Shown here one piece after another: positions 33,464-46,356 of a stretch of DNA of 64,000 nt; position 1 is the first letter of the stretch; each line of letters opens with the position of its first letter. The DNA comes from Mycoplasma sp. CSL7503-lung (GTDB taxonomy: Bacteria > Bacillota_I > Bacilli_A > Mycoplasmatales > Metamycoplasmataceae), in the NCBI RefSeq assembly GCF_025515455.1, contig NZ_JAOPHP010000003.1, positions 1-64,000 of the forward strand. Direction: 5' to 3'. The notes under the pieces were generated by a model. The model did not search any database and was not told where the DNA came from. It was given only the letters and a program-made list of their open reading frames with translations. Both the position numbers and the translations under genes were made by a program.

Positions 33464-35713
33464 CTAGTTTCAACGGGTTCTATTTTATTCAATGAATCTG
33501 AACAAGATTTAGAATTTAGTATTACTGATTTTAGTTTAATAAGAAGTTCTCATGTTGAACAAATAACTAATGGAGCTAATAAGCAAAATATTGAAAAAGC
33601 AAATAATTATAGAGTTCATTCATCAGATTATAATGAAGAAATGGGAATGTATAAATATTTATTCCAAGATTCTGATTTTGTTTTTGTTTCTCATTCTAAC
33701 GATGGAGAATTGGTCATTGAAAGTGAATCGGATGAAAATACTTTATTTAATGAATTTTATATTAAACAAGATCCTCTTCACATTTCACACGCTCTAGTTT
33801 ATGCTACAGTTTATAACAAAATAACAGGAGTTACTCAAAATAAAAAAATGGGTAATCTTGATGAAGTAGAAAACTTTTTCAGAGCGCCACTTGATAAAGA
33901 CGAAATTGTTCTTAAGTTAAATATTCAATATAGAAACTCTAAATTACATCTTGATAAAATTAATATTTTGAGCAATTTTAGCGGTTTAGATTATTCAGAA
34001 CTCGAAATAGCATTAAATGATTTAAAAGAAAGTCATAAAAAGCATAAAAATATCACATTTAAATCAAATAAAAATATTGAAACTTTAATTTTAAAAGCAG
34101 AAGAATTATTAAAAAACAAATTAGGATATTCACAAATTGCTATTAACAGACTAAGAAATCAACTCGTTAAATCTAAGTATGTTTATGATGTTGTTGCAAG
34201 CGAAGAGAATGTAAGCAAACTCGATTCTTTAGTTATGGAATTGGAAAAATATAGTTCTAAAGATTTAACTAAAAGAACATTCGTTCCTCTTAACAATAAT
34301 CTGCTAACATTTAAAGCGTTTAAAAACACAAGAAATAATAGTTTAACTAATGATGAAATTTTAAAATGAATTGATAAATTATCTAAAATAAAAAACAATT
34401 TAGTGTTTGATAAATCTGAATCTGACCGTTATTTAGAATTATATACATCAAGAAAAGATTTATTAAATTTATCTACAAGTAAAGATTATGAAGAATCTGT
34501 GTTTACTGAATTAAATGATTTAATTAATAATTTAGATAAATATTATAATAACGATGAAAACATTTATTCTAATAGTAATTTATCATCTTTAGGAAAAAAA
34601 TTATCTGAACTAAAATTAGTGCCCTTAGCCAAAGCTCAAATTAATGATGATTCTTTGAAAGAGATAAATATTCTAGATAATTCTATTGAATTAATTACTA
34701 AAAATAATATTTTAAAATTAGATTTAATTTCAGATCAAAAATTACTAGATATAACACGTAAGAACTTAGAATTCTATTCAAAAGAAGCTTTAAATAAAAG
34801 AAATCAACAATTTAAAGAAATAAATGCAAATTACTTTGAAAAAGTATCAAAAATAGTCAAATCTCAATTAACAAAGTTTAAAGATAAGTTAGACTTATTA
34901 AAACCTTCGAATAAATATATTGATTCGATGTTATTCCAAAAATTTGTAAAAGATCTAGAAACATCTATAGACGAATTAAATTTAAATAAAAACAATTTAG
35001 AACTTGATAAATATTTAGAAGAATATTTAAAAATAAAAGATAATGTTAATAATAAATTAAATTCTTTATCTAATAATATTTCAACAACAATGTATTTACA
35101 AAACCTTTATGATATAGAGGATGATTTAAATGATATTTTTGTTCAATGAAAAAGAAATATTAAATACCAAGCTGAAGAATTATTAAATTTAGAAGAGTAC
35201 GATTCAAAAACTTATTCAAATAAAGTTGAAGAATTGTATCAAAAAGGTAGAGATTTAGACGCTTTAGAGTTAAAAAGAGACATTTTAAATAAAATGTACC
35301 ATGACTTTTTAGTTAAAAAAGATGTTTTAAGAAATTTATTAGAAAAATCTAAAGAAATAAAAGATAATCCTAAGCCTTTTGAAATTTATATTTCAACAAC
35401 AAAATTGGTTAACAATATTGAAACTTCATTGAAAGAAAATCCACAAAATGAAATTGAATTTGGAAAATTATTGGATCAAACTGATGATTTAATCGATGCA
35501 GCTCATAAGTATTCTTTAATTGAATCAAACATAGAAACTAAACCACAAAATGATGTTGTAGTAGTCGAAAAAGAGACATCAATGAATAATACAAAAAAAG
35601 AAAATAATATTTCAAGTTCATTAGTTTTATTAATTGTATTAAATGCAATTGCTACATTTGGAATAGCCATTTATCTTGTGTTTAAAAAAATTAAAAAGAA
35701 TAAAAATAATTAA
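33464..35713 (+). pseudogene. 3' part of the interrupted GH84 gene: sugar-binding regions, helical stalk and membrane anchor
   Basis: 749 codons that continue the 10952 frame. The fragment opens with the missing half of the galactose-binding-like domain (LVSTGSILFN, then EFSITDFSLI, the usual final strands after 'ARYL'). A second beta-rich domain, about 450 residues of coiled-coil/FIVAR-like helices, a C-terminal membrane span and a Lys-rich tail follow. Joined to the 5' part it would give a 1572-residue cell-surface enzyme. A TTG at 33443 inside the ICE could start the fragment, but no promoter or signal peptide is present, so it is probably silent. The GH2 gene begins eight bases after its stop. 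Confidence 0.85.
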
Positions 35714-35721
35714 GGAGAATT

Positions 35722-38700
35722 ATGAAAAAATATAAATCATTAATTATATTAGGGTCATTAGTAAGTTTCGCTTCAATTGCAACTGTTGTTTCTTGTTTTG
35801 CACCAACTACTAAAAAAGCAATTGAAAAAGAAAAAAATGACAATCAATCTACAGAAAATAGCAAAACAAACGACAAAATCAATATTGCACTTATTGATAA
35901 ATTATTAGAAAATAAATATATTACAGATTTCAAACAATTAAATAACAAAACAAAATTATTCTCTGAATTTAATGGTCAAAATTTAAATGTTAATAATGTT
36001 GAAATTATAAATTATGATTATACAAATAATAAAATGAATGCTAAGTTTACATTTGAAAATTTATTAACCAAAGAAATTTTTAGTGTAGATAGAGAAATCA
36101 GCGGTTACAAAGATATTAATTTTGAAAATGAAATTAAAGATTTAAAAGAAAATGATGATACTGAAATTGATGTTGATAATCAAAGAGTTATTAATATAAA
36201 TGATAATTGAAGATTCGCTAAAACAAACGATGTTGATTCAGTTGAAGTTAAAAAGACTAATTTTGATGATTCTCAAATGTTAAATGTTAATTTGCCACAT
36301 GATTGATCAATTTACAACGATTTTAGCTCTACTATTTCAAATGAATGAGGTTCTTTAGAAGGAGGAAGTGCTTGATATAGAAAAGAATTAGAAGTAAAAC
36401 CAGAATGAAAAAACAAAGAAGTAGAGATTCATTTTGGTGGTGTTTACATGGAATCTGAAGTTTATGTAAATGGTCAATATATATCAACATACCCTTCAGG
36501 TTATCAAGAATTCAATTATAATATTGGAAAGTATTTAGATTACTCCAAAGGTGCCAAAAATGTTATTACAGTTAAGGTAACAAATAAATCGGAATCGTCA
36601 AGATGATATTCATGATCAGGTATCTACAGAGATGTTTCTTTAAAAATTACTGATAAATTGCATTTACAAACATACGGTACCCAAATCATTAACAACGATT
36701 TTGATGTTAATGACTTATCAAACGTTACAAGTAAAGCAATTTATACAATCAAAAATGATGATTCAAAAGCAAGAACATTTAAAATTAAAAAAACAGTTTA
36801 TAAATTTGGTGATGAAAAAACAGTTTTATTCACTAACGAAACTGAAGATGTTAATATAGATCCAAGTAGTTTAATTAAGTTGGAAACAGAGTTTAATGTT
36901 AATAATGTTCAATTGTGAGATACCAAAAATCCAAATCTGTATTTATTAAAGACTGAAATCATTGAAAATGTTAACGGAAATGATGTTGTTGTAGATCAAG
37001 AAACACAAAGGTATGGGTATAGAAAAATAGATTGAACATCTAACGATGGATTTAGTTTAAATGGAAAATGATTGAAATTCCATGGTGTTTCTATGCATCA
37101 CGATCAAGGTGCATTGGGTGCCGTTGCTAGTTATGATGCTATTTACCGTCAAATGAAAATTATGAAAGAAATGGGTGTTAATGCGATACGTTCAACACAC
37201 AACCCAGCAGATCAAAAATTAGTTCAAATAGCAGAAGAATTAGGGTTATTATTTATTGATGAAGCATTTGATACTTGATATGGTGGTAAGAAAACAAATG
37301 ACTATCATAGATTTTTTGAACAACAAGCGTTACATCCAGATGCAGTTGAAGGTCAAACATGAGCGGAATTTGATGTTAAACAAATGGTGCGTTCAAAAAT
37401 AAACTCACCAGCAATAATAATGTGGTCAATAGGTAACGAAATTGCTGAAGGTACTCAAGCAAAAGGGGTTACAGTTGCAACTAATTTAGTTAAATGAATT
37501 AAAGAAGTAGATCAAACAAGATATGTAACATGAGGTTCAGATAGATATCGTTATGGTGACGGGCAAGACGCTAATATTGCTGCAGCTTCCGAAAAACTTG
37601 ATGTAGTTGGAATGAACTATTCTGAAGCGAATGCCCCAACTTTACATAATCTCCATCCAAATTGAAAAATATATGGTTCTGAAACATCATCAGCTGTACG
37701 TTCACGTGGTGTTTGATATGCACCTAACAGTTATGATAACGGAGTAAACGCAAATAATTACTACGGAAAACAACAGTCAGATTACGGAAATAACCGTGTA
37801 GGTTGAGGAAAAACAGCTACTCAATCATGAAAATTTGATAGAGATAACAAATGATATGCTGGTCAATTTATTTGAACTGGATTTGATTATATTGGAGAAC
37901 CTACTCCATGATGAGGTCAAAAAGGAGATGATAAACCAAAATCATCATATTTTGGTATTGTAGATACAGCCGGATTCCCAAAAAATGATTACTATTTATA
38001 TCAATCACAATGATTGGATGTTAAAGAACATCCTATGGTTAAAATAGCTCCACATTTAAATTTTGATAAACCAGAAATGAGAAGTTTAGTTGTTAATCAA
38101 GACGGAACTTTAGATTTAAGAGTTTATTCGAATGCTAAAAAAGTTATTTTAAAAGCAGATGGCCAAGAAATAGCTACTAAAGAATTTGTTACATTACAAA
38201 CAAACTACACTGACGAAAAAGGTAATCGGATTACTTATCAACAAGGTGCAAATGAAAATGAGTTATATTTAAAATTCCCTATTAAATATGATGAATTCAA
38301 AAATAAAACAATTACAGCCGAAGCGTATGATTCAGAAAATAATTTAGTAGCCACAGATACTCTCAAAAAAGCTTCTGCTCCAGTTAGAGTACAATTAAAA
38401 CCTGAGAAAAATATTATTTTATCAAATGGAGATTCTTTATCTTATATCCATGTTTCTGTAATTGATGAAAATGGAATTGAAAATCCAAATGCTAATAATT
38501 TAATTAATTTTACAATCGAAGGTGAAGGTGAAATAGTTGGAGTTGACAACGGGGATGCCCTTACACGTGAAAGATATAAAGCATATGGAGATGGAACTTG
38601 AAAAAGACATTTATTCAATGGTAAAGCGCTTGTTATTGTTAGATCTACAAATAGATCTGGCGAGATTACTTTAAGTGCAAATTCAGAAAATCTAGAATCA

Positions 38701-41700
38701 ACTCAAACAACAATTTTAACAGTTGAATCTTTACCTGATACTAACACCATCGTTCCACTTTCTTTAGATAAGAAAAAAATAACAATTAACTTATTCGAGC
38801 AACCAAATTTAAATGATATTAATTTAATATTATCTAATGGTACAAAAGTTAATGATAATATCGAGTGAGATGTAACAAAATTAGATAACTTAAATGCTGG
38901 TGAATATACAGTAACTGCTAATTATCAAGAAAAAACTTTTGATCTTAAGGTCGAAGTTGTCGATTTATCTACATTATATAAACCAACAAAAACATATTTA
39001 TCATATGTAAAAGGTGAAAAATTAGTTTTATCAAATTTAATTTTGGTATTAAATAGCGAAAATGAATTAGAATATAAAGAAGTGGTTTGAAACACTGAAA
39101 ATATAAATGTAAATGAATTTGAACCAGGTCAAGAAGTTGAAATTAATGGATACTTAATAGATAATCCTCAAGTTTTAACAAAAGCTTACTTAAGCATATT
39201 ACCTACTTTAACCGATGAAGTGGATACAGTAAAATCAAATAATAACACTGTAGAAATGGTTTATATTGGTACAAAATTATTAGAAAATTTCGATAATGAT
39301 ACTAAGGAGTATACACTTGAATCAGAATATAAAAATGGATATCCTCTAATAGAAGTTGTTCCAACTGATAAAAATGCAAAAGTGGAACAATTGATACTTG
39401 ATATTGATGAATTTAATAGAGAATATATCATTTTAGTAACCGCACAAGATGGTAGTGTAAATATTTTTAAATATAAATATCATTTAAATTTAAATGATTA
39501 TTCTGATGCTTATCTAAATGTTTTACCAATTATTGAAGGTCGTGGTAGATATGCAAAAATAGAATTAAGATTATCAAATGGTTCAATTATTACTCAAGAT
39601 CAATTAAGTAATGTTCAAATTAAAGCACTTGAACCTGAAGATAATAAATACTTTAGTTCAAAATCAAACGAAATTTATGCATCAATTGCAAAAAATAAGA
39701 TACCAGTTTACGCTGAATTTACATATAAAGGTCAAAAACTTAGAACTCAGACAACTAATTTAATGATTTTAAAATCTAAAGAAGCTTCGAATGTTGATTC
39801 GTATAGTTCATATAATTTAACTGTTCAACGTGGTCAAGAAATCAATTTACCAAATTACATTGAAAAAATGTATCAAGGTGATAAATTCCCAAGAAGACAA
39901 ATTGTTAAATGAGAAAATATTCCAAATACAAATCAAATGGGTGTATATTTAATTAATGGAATAGTTGTTGAAACACAAGAACCAGTTTATGCCACAGTGT
40001 CTATTTATGATTATGTAAAAGTTGAAGAAATTACACTAAACACTATCAAAGGTTTTGAGCCATATCAATTACCAGATATTTTGCTTGTAACAGATAATTT
40101 AGGTAATAAAGTAACCAAAACAGTTACATGAGATAAATTTACTCAATCTAATCTAGAATCATCGGAAGATTACACAATTTTCGGAACAATTGATGGAGTT
40201 GAAGATTTAAAAGCTAAGTTAAATATAAATATTGTTCCAGAAAAAGAAGGGGATTATTTAAATATTTCTAAACAAGTAACTGGATTTGATTATCCAGCAG
40301 CAATTGCAAGTTTTACTAATGACATTGATCCAAGTTCACAAGATAGAATCGAAAAAATAAATGATGGAATAGTAGAACCTAGAAATAATAGTACAAATAA
40401 ATGATCTGACTGACAAAGAAATTCAACTAGAACATCGGATTGAGTAGGTACTATATTTGCACGTGGTGGAATTATTGGACCTGAAATGTTTGATCAACTT
40501 CAAGTTTGATTTGGTGAAGACGGTGGAGCCAAAGCACCTACAAATTATAAAATTCAAGTATTTGATCAACCAATAACAAATTTACCAAATGCTAATGGGT
40601 TATCACATATTAGTGGATCAAATAGTAATTTAGCAGACGATTCATTATGAAAAGATGTTGAGTTAAAAGAAAATCCAACTATTACTCCAAATAATGGTGC
40701 GGGTACAATATTTAATTTCGTAAAACCAGTTAAAGGTTATGCTTTAAGAATTAAAATGGATATTGTAAGTGGAAAACAAGGTTTATTAGTTTATGAATTC
40801 CAAGTAAATCGTAAAATACCAAAAGATAACAAACAAGGAGTTACTTTAACTAGAAATCTTTCATCAACAATTCCAAATCAAAAAACTCCTATAGCAATCG
40901 CTGGCTTTACAAATGATGGAACCGGATCAAATGATAGAGTTCAATATTTAAACGATAATGTTATTGAAACTCAACCTACAAGTATAAATAAGTGATCTAA
41001 TTGACAAAGAACTAAAAGAGCGGAAGATTGAGTTGGTGTTCTTCTTTCTGAAAATCAAACTAAAAGCATAGATTCTCTTAGAGTATTCTTCGGTGTTGAT
41101 GGTGGTTCAGGATTACCAAAAGAATATCACATAGAATACTTTGATCAACCAATAACAAATTTACCAAACGGTAATCAAGTTGGTCATATTGACGAACATA
41201 GAGATTCAAACTTATCTAATAGTTCGCTTTGAAAAGAAGTTTCATTGAAAAATAAACATGAAGTAACTTCCTTACCTTCAAACGATAACGAAGGAGCTTT
41301 ATTTGAATTTGCGGCACCGATAAATGCTACTGCAATTAGAATAAGAATGAAAACACCTGACAATAAAAACGGTATTGTTGTTAGAGAATTAAGAGCATTT
41401 AGAACAAGCACTTTAGAAAGTGAAGCACAGTTAGTTGATGTTAAAATTAGAGGAAAATACGTTGATTGTATTAATCTTGAACAAAAAGATTATTATATTG
41501 ATGATAATGTTGATTTAAATGACATTATCATCCAAGTTAATGAAGGAGCTAAGGTTATTAAACGTGTAGATGAATATTCTATTGAATTCACAATAATTTC
41601 CGAAGACCTTTCAAAAACAAATACATATAAATTTACTAAACGTTCATTTGAAGTAAGAAATGAATTAATAAGAAGATATGAAAAATTAGTTCAAACACTA

Positions 41701-41853
41701 GAATCAAGAATTACACCTGATTTAAGTGTTGCTAAATATACAATGGCTAAAGCTTTGGTTGTTAAATTTAGATATCTTTCTAAAATATTAGAAACACCAA
41801 TAAATGACTTAAGACAAATCATTTTAGATTTAGATCAAAACACAAAAAAATAA
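35722..41853 (+). CDS. GH2 beta-galactosidase lipoprotein, multidomain
   Basis: A 2043-residue lipoprotein (lipobox Val-Val-Ser-Cys, Cys25). Parts in order: a short linker; an N-terminal domain to about residue 160; the GH2 sugar-binding jelly-roll and Ig-like domains; and the GH2 barrel with KFHGVSMHHDQG and RSTHNP. Acid/base Glu573 lies in WSIGNEI and nucleophile Glu654 in YGSETSS. Ig-like bacterial domains follow (about 760-1500), then two galactose-binding (F5/8 type C-like) modules near the C-terminus, each with a WSNWQR-like motif. The layout resembles streptococcal BgaA, which removes terminal beta-1,4-linked galactose. It lies right behind the GH84 gene, and the two activities are sequential on LacNAc glycans. 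TGG is used at Trp567, though TGA dominates. Confidence 0.9.
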
Positions 41854-41871
41854 TTGAAAGGACATCAAATT

Positions 41872-44121
41872 ATGAGTAAAAAATATAGAAAAATTTTTGC
41901 AAACCTAATGTCAGGTTCAATACTTTTAGGCTCAGTTGCAACTATGGCAATGAGTTGTAGTAGTTCATCAAATAAAGAAAAAGAAAAAACTAAACCAGTT
42001 ACTCCTGAACAACCTACTAATCCTACTGAATCAGAAACAACAAATGAAACATCTTCAGATTCTGTAGTTAATGATGCTAAAAACCAATTAAAATTAATTT
42101 TAGATAAAGTTACTGAATATTTAAAAACTTTATCAGACACTAAGTATGCAGAATTAAAACAAGAATTAGAACAAGAATATCAAAGAGCAAATACTCTTTA
42201 CTCTTCAAAAGATTCAAAAAATGATGTATATGCATCCGCTAAATTAAATTTAGATAAAGCTTACGAAAAAGCTGTTGAAAATAAAAAAGTAATTGACAAT
42301 AAACCAACTGATGTTCCGCCTGTACAAGAAATAGAAAATAAAGAGCAAGAAGAATCTAGTCAATCTGATAAAGAAGTAGACAAAACAAATGCTAAACCTG
42401 ATGGGGAAACTGACGCTAAGGAACCTAAAGATACAACAACTCCTGGTAGTGATCATCAAGATGCACCAATTAAAGATGATAAATCGGGAGAAGTGGCTCC
42501 AAGTAATGAACCTAAAGATACAACAACTCCTGGTGGCAAAAAAGAAAAAGAAACTCCTGGTAGTGATCATCAAGATGCACCAATTAATGATGATAAATCG
42601 GGAGAAGTAGCTCCAAGTAATGAACCTAAAGATACAACAACTCCTGGTGACAAAAAAGATGATCAAACCGGAACTAGCGACGAAACAACACCTAAAAAAG
42701 ATGATAGCAACATAAAACCTAAAGAAGACGAAGTTCCAAGTGAAAATATTATTAAGGAATTAAGTTTTGAACATGTAGAAGTTAAAAAACTTTTATCAAA
42801 TTCTAATGTTAATGAATATTTAAAAACTACATATCCAGGTTATACATTCAAAAAGTATGATGGTACTAATTTAGAAGAGAATAAAGTGATTTCTCATAAC
42901 GAAACAATAAAATTAGTTGGAACTAAAGTAGAAGATAATAATAAAAAATATGCTTTAGTATCAATTCAATCTTCTAGTTTTGCTCCTGTTGATTTGAATA
43001 AGGGTGAAAACTCAAATGTTTTATCTGGTAATACAAATATTGAACTAAATGTTGAAAAGTCATATTACGACTATACTGATAATATTCATCCAAATCAAAA
43101 AAGATCAACTGAATTGCCTAAAATGTTCGATGGTAATAAAGTAGAATCATCAAGATGAGATAACTGAATTGATTATGGTTTAGACCAAAGTCATAATGTT
43201 TTCTATTTTAATAGAAAAAAGGGTTCAAATGAATCAAAAATTTTTGGTTTAAGAGTTTGAACTAGAGTTAGTGGTTATAACCCTATTAGAAGTTGACATG
43301 ATTTTGATAAATATAATAATAACCAAAGGGTTGAATTACAAAATGGAAAAAGTATGTCCCCAGAATGAATTAAAATTTATTCATCAAGCACAGGCGAAGA
43401 AGGTAGTTATAAATTAGTAACCGGACAAAATAAAGTTAATGATTCTGAACTTTTCAAAATTAAAGTTCTTGATGGGTTTAGATTAATTGATGAAACCGTA
43501 AATGTAGGAAACCTTAAAGAAACTAATAATATATACGGTATAATAATAAACTTTCAACCTACAACTGATAAATACTTTAAATTTGAATTTGAAGCACCAA
43601 CAATACCTAATTTAAAAGATCCTGAAGGTCAAGAAAATCGTATTTTTACAACAAATAAAGGATTTATAGGATTCTCAGAAATTGAGTTTATTGAATTGAA
43701 AAATGACGTTGAATCAATTAATGATAAAGTACAAGCTAGTGAAAATGCTTCAATATCATTTACTGCGTTAGAACACTTTGGTGATTCATTCAAATTAAAT
43801 ATAGATAATAAAGATGTTGAATTAAACAGTAATGAACAAACACTTTCAATACAAGTTCCGCAAGATAAAACTTTTGAAGAAGTTTTCAAAACACTATTTG
43901 ATAACTCAACTATCAAAAATAGTGACAATTCAAATTTACAAGAAGGAATATACACATTTGGTTATGTAAGTGAAGTTACAACAAACACCAAAACACAAAA
44001 AGAAACTAGTGCAAAAGCTAAAATAGTTGTAACAGACGGTACAACAGAACATAAAAAAGAATTTACAATTAATTTAACAAAAGCAGAAGTTGCTACTCCT
44101 GTTGAAGAAACAAATCAATAA
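41872..44121 (+). CDS. Repeat-containing surface lipoprotein with a sugar-binding-like domain
   Basis: A 749-residue lipoprotein with lipobox Met-Ser-Cys (Cys29). ATG 41872 follows GAAAGGA; a TTG at 41854 would put charged residues before the signal peptide. The mature protein has a Pro/Thr/Glu linker, a coiled-coil stretch (about 60-145), a repetitive Asp/Lys/Pro/Thr section and then a beta-rich module (from about residue 395) with RWDNWIDYG, which resembles the galactose-binding modules of the upstream beta-galactosidase. It follows that gene by 18 bases, so it is probably co-transcribed and may help attach cells to host glycans (inference). Confidence 0.85.
42421..42652 (+). repeat. In-frame tandem repeats in the lipoprotein gene
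   Basis: A unit EPKDTTTPG, then SDHQDAPI, then DDKSGEVAPSN occurs first as 87 nt and again as a 114-nt version with an inserted GKKEKETPG. A third partial start follows. The DNA copies are nearly identical, so slippage or recombination could change their number without breaking the frame. Confidence 0.8.
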
Positions 44122-44125
44122 TTAC

Positions 44126-44163
44126 AAAAATGACGTCCTTTTTAATTAAGGGTGTCATTTTTA
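44126..44163 (+). terminator. Terminator after the lipoprotein gene
   Basis: AAAAATGAC pairs with GTCATTTTT, with an inner CC/GG step, five bases after the TAA stop. It closes the glycosidase-lipoprotein transcription unit. Confidence 0.8.
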
Positions 44164-44653
44164 TTTGTTGTTAATAAATATAATAATATAATATTTATAT
44201 TGTCTATTAATTTTATATAAATTAAAAAGAATATTCAAGATTTATCTTAAGAATATGATTTTATAGTTGGTATGGATTCTTAAAGATATCGATTTATTTT
44301 TAAAGAAGTATCCTTTTAAATAAAAATGCATTATAGAAATTTAAAATCATATTGATGTTAAAATGAAAATATAAACGTTTTCGATCGTATGATGAAATTA
44401 CAAAATATCTATTAGATACAACTAAGCTGATTTATACATCTTAGGTACTTATTTTGTCTGTAATGTTGTTATAACTTACCAATAAGTTGAAGATGATAAA
44501 GTCATAAGAAAATATTTAGTTTTAAAGCTAATTATTGATTTTTTGTAAATGAATCCTGAGATATTTTCTTGATTTAATTAAGAAAATAAGAACTATTTTC
44601 AAAAAACTAATAAATTCAAACAAAAAAGAATTGGGATATTTACTATATTGTTA
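44164..44653. other. Gene-free, probably decayed region between two terminators
   Basis: About 490 bases between two convergent transcription units. No frame is open for more than some twenty codons, and I see no ribosome binding site followed by a usable gene. Short coding-like pieces (for example around 44370-44420 on the + strand) suggest a worn-out gene, but I cannot identify it. Confidence 0.4.
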
Positions 44654-44679
44654 AAAAAAACAGGGTTATCCTGTTTTTT
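44654..44679 (-). terminator. Terminator of the three-lipoprotein operon
   Basis: AAAAAACAGG pairs with CCTGTTTTTT around a five-base loop and overlaps the TAA of the last gene. Confidence 0.8.
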
Positions 44680-46315
44680 ATCTAGATTTAGAATTTTCTA
44701 AATCATTAAATATCTTATTTCATTCATCCTTATAGTTTCATTCATCTTCTTCATGATTTTTAAGGAATTTGGTTTTTTTATCAGCATAGGTATTTCAAAG
44801 ATTGGTTAAATATTTATTTAATTTATTAACTAACTTTGGATCTTCAATAACTTCTTTTAAAATCGGTTCTAGATTTTGAACGAAAAAATCTTCATTAGGT
44901 TGGTAAAAATTGTAATCGAAATACGGATAGTTTTTATAAAACTGCGAATTGAAGAATTTATCGACCTGACTTTCGCTTCATTCGACGCGTTTAGCGAACG
45001 CTTGCGATAACTGGTCTTTTGGTATAATTTCGTCTAAACCTGGAAAATCAGCTGGATTGTCTTGCTGTTCGCCGAAACCTAGGTTAAAATCAACGTCGGT
45101 CATGTATTCGGTCGATTCTTTGGTAAATTTATCGTAAATTTTTTGTAATTTAACGATTTGAAACCTAGGTTTTTTGTTTCGGTCTAATCCAACAGGATAA
45201 ATTCTAATTTTTTGTTCTAATTCAAAACGTTCGAAGAATTGTTTATTTAAATCGTCAACTTCTTCGTCTGTAAAAAAGTTAGAATATTTGATCGGTTTGG
45301 CGTCATTTTCTAAATTAATACGATAACCAATTTTTTCAGGTTGTTCTAAATATTTTAAATACCTACCTTCTTGGATGTCTTGCGTTCTGTAATTATATTC
45401 GTCTGGATTTATAAAAAACGTATTCATTTGTTCGATTACGCCGTTTTTAAATTCCAATTCCGTCATTCTTCTATTAGGATCGGTATTTTTAATTAATTCA
45501 TTAAAATAATTTAGATAAAATTTATAGCCATCTTCTTTGGTAAAATCAAAAATGTTTTTACTATCATTGCGGAAAACGTCGACTTTATTTGGTTCAATGT
45601 CGATTCAGAAATTAGACATTGTTAAGGTATTTCTTAGGTCTATCATTTCCGAACTTTTGTATTCAAATTTAGCATAAACGTCGCTAGGTTTTTCAACATG
45701 TTGGCGATCGTAATGATCGTAAATTTTAACATGGTCGTTAATTCTAATTCGATCTAATTCTTGATTAATCGGACGATACGCGACGCTTATACCTGAACCA
45801 TTAACATTTTCGTCAGTTTTTTTAGATCAAGTATAATGGATTTCAACTTTATCTGAATATTTAGAATTTCCATAAATTTTATCAATTGATTCAATTTTGA
45901 TTTCGTAATCATCAGGTAATCCAGTTAGAATAAAATTATCGGCGACTAAATTTTCCATACGACTTCCATTTGAAGATCATAATTGGTCTAATTTTTGACC
46001 TTTTAAGTCGAAATTAACCTTTAAGTTATCGAAATTTAATTCTTGAACGTCTTGATCTTTGATAATTGTTAAAGATCCGTTTCCGGTATCAGTTTCTGTA
46101 TGATCCAATTCAGTTTTGGAATCAGAATCGGTTTGATTATTATTTGAACCTGTTGTAGGTTGGTTTGTATTTGATTTAGTTTCAAAATTAGATTTATTAA
46201 CTTGCTTATCGTTTTTATTATTTTCAATTTGGTTAGTACAACTAATTACCATTACGGTTGATGTAGATATTAGGCAAAACATACTAAAAAATATTTTTAT
46301 TTTTTTATTACTCAT
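44678..46315 (-). CDS. Lipoprotein with unusually high GC and CpG content
   Basis: A 545-residue lipoprotein, lipobox Val-Ile-Ser-Cys (Cys26), followed by an Asn/Thr/Lys/Asp linker and a large, mainly alpha/beta mature domain, rich in Tyr, Asp and Lys, that I do not recognise. It is the third gene of a - strand lipoprotein operon (42 bases after the second). The middle (about 44940-45800) is clearly richer in GC and in CG dinucleotides than all neighbours, while Trp is still coded mainly by TGA, so any transfer was from another TGA=Trp organism or has since adapted. Confidence 0.8.
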
Positions 46316-46356
46316 CTTTATTCCTTTTCAAGTCAATAAATAATTATGTATTTTAA

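Noticed and set aside
42250-42666. A - strand hydrophobic ORF opposite the lipoprotein repeat section
   Set aside because: It is a shadow of the + strand repeats, with no start signals.
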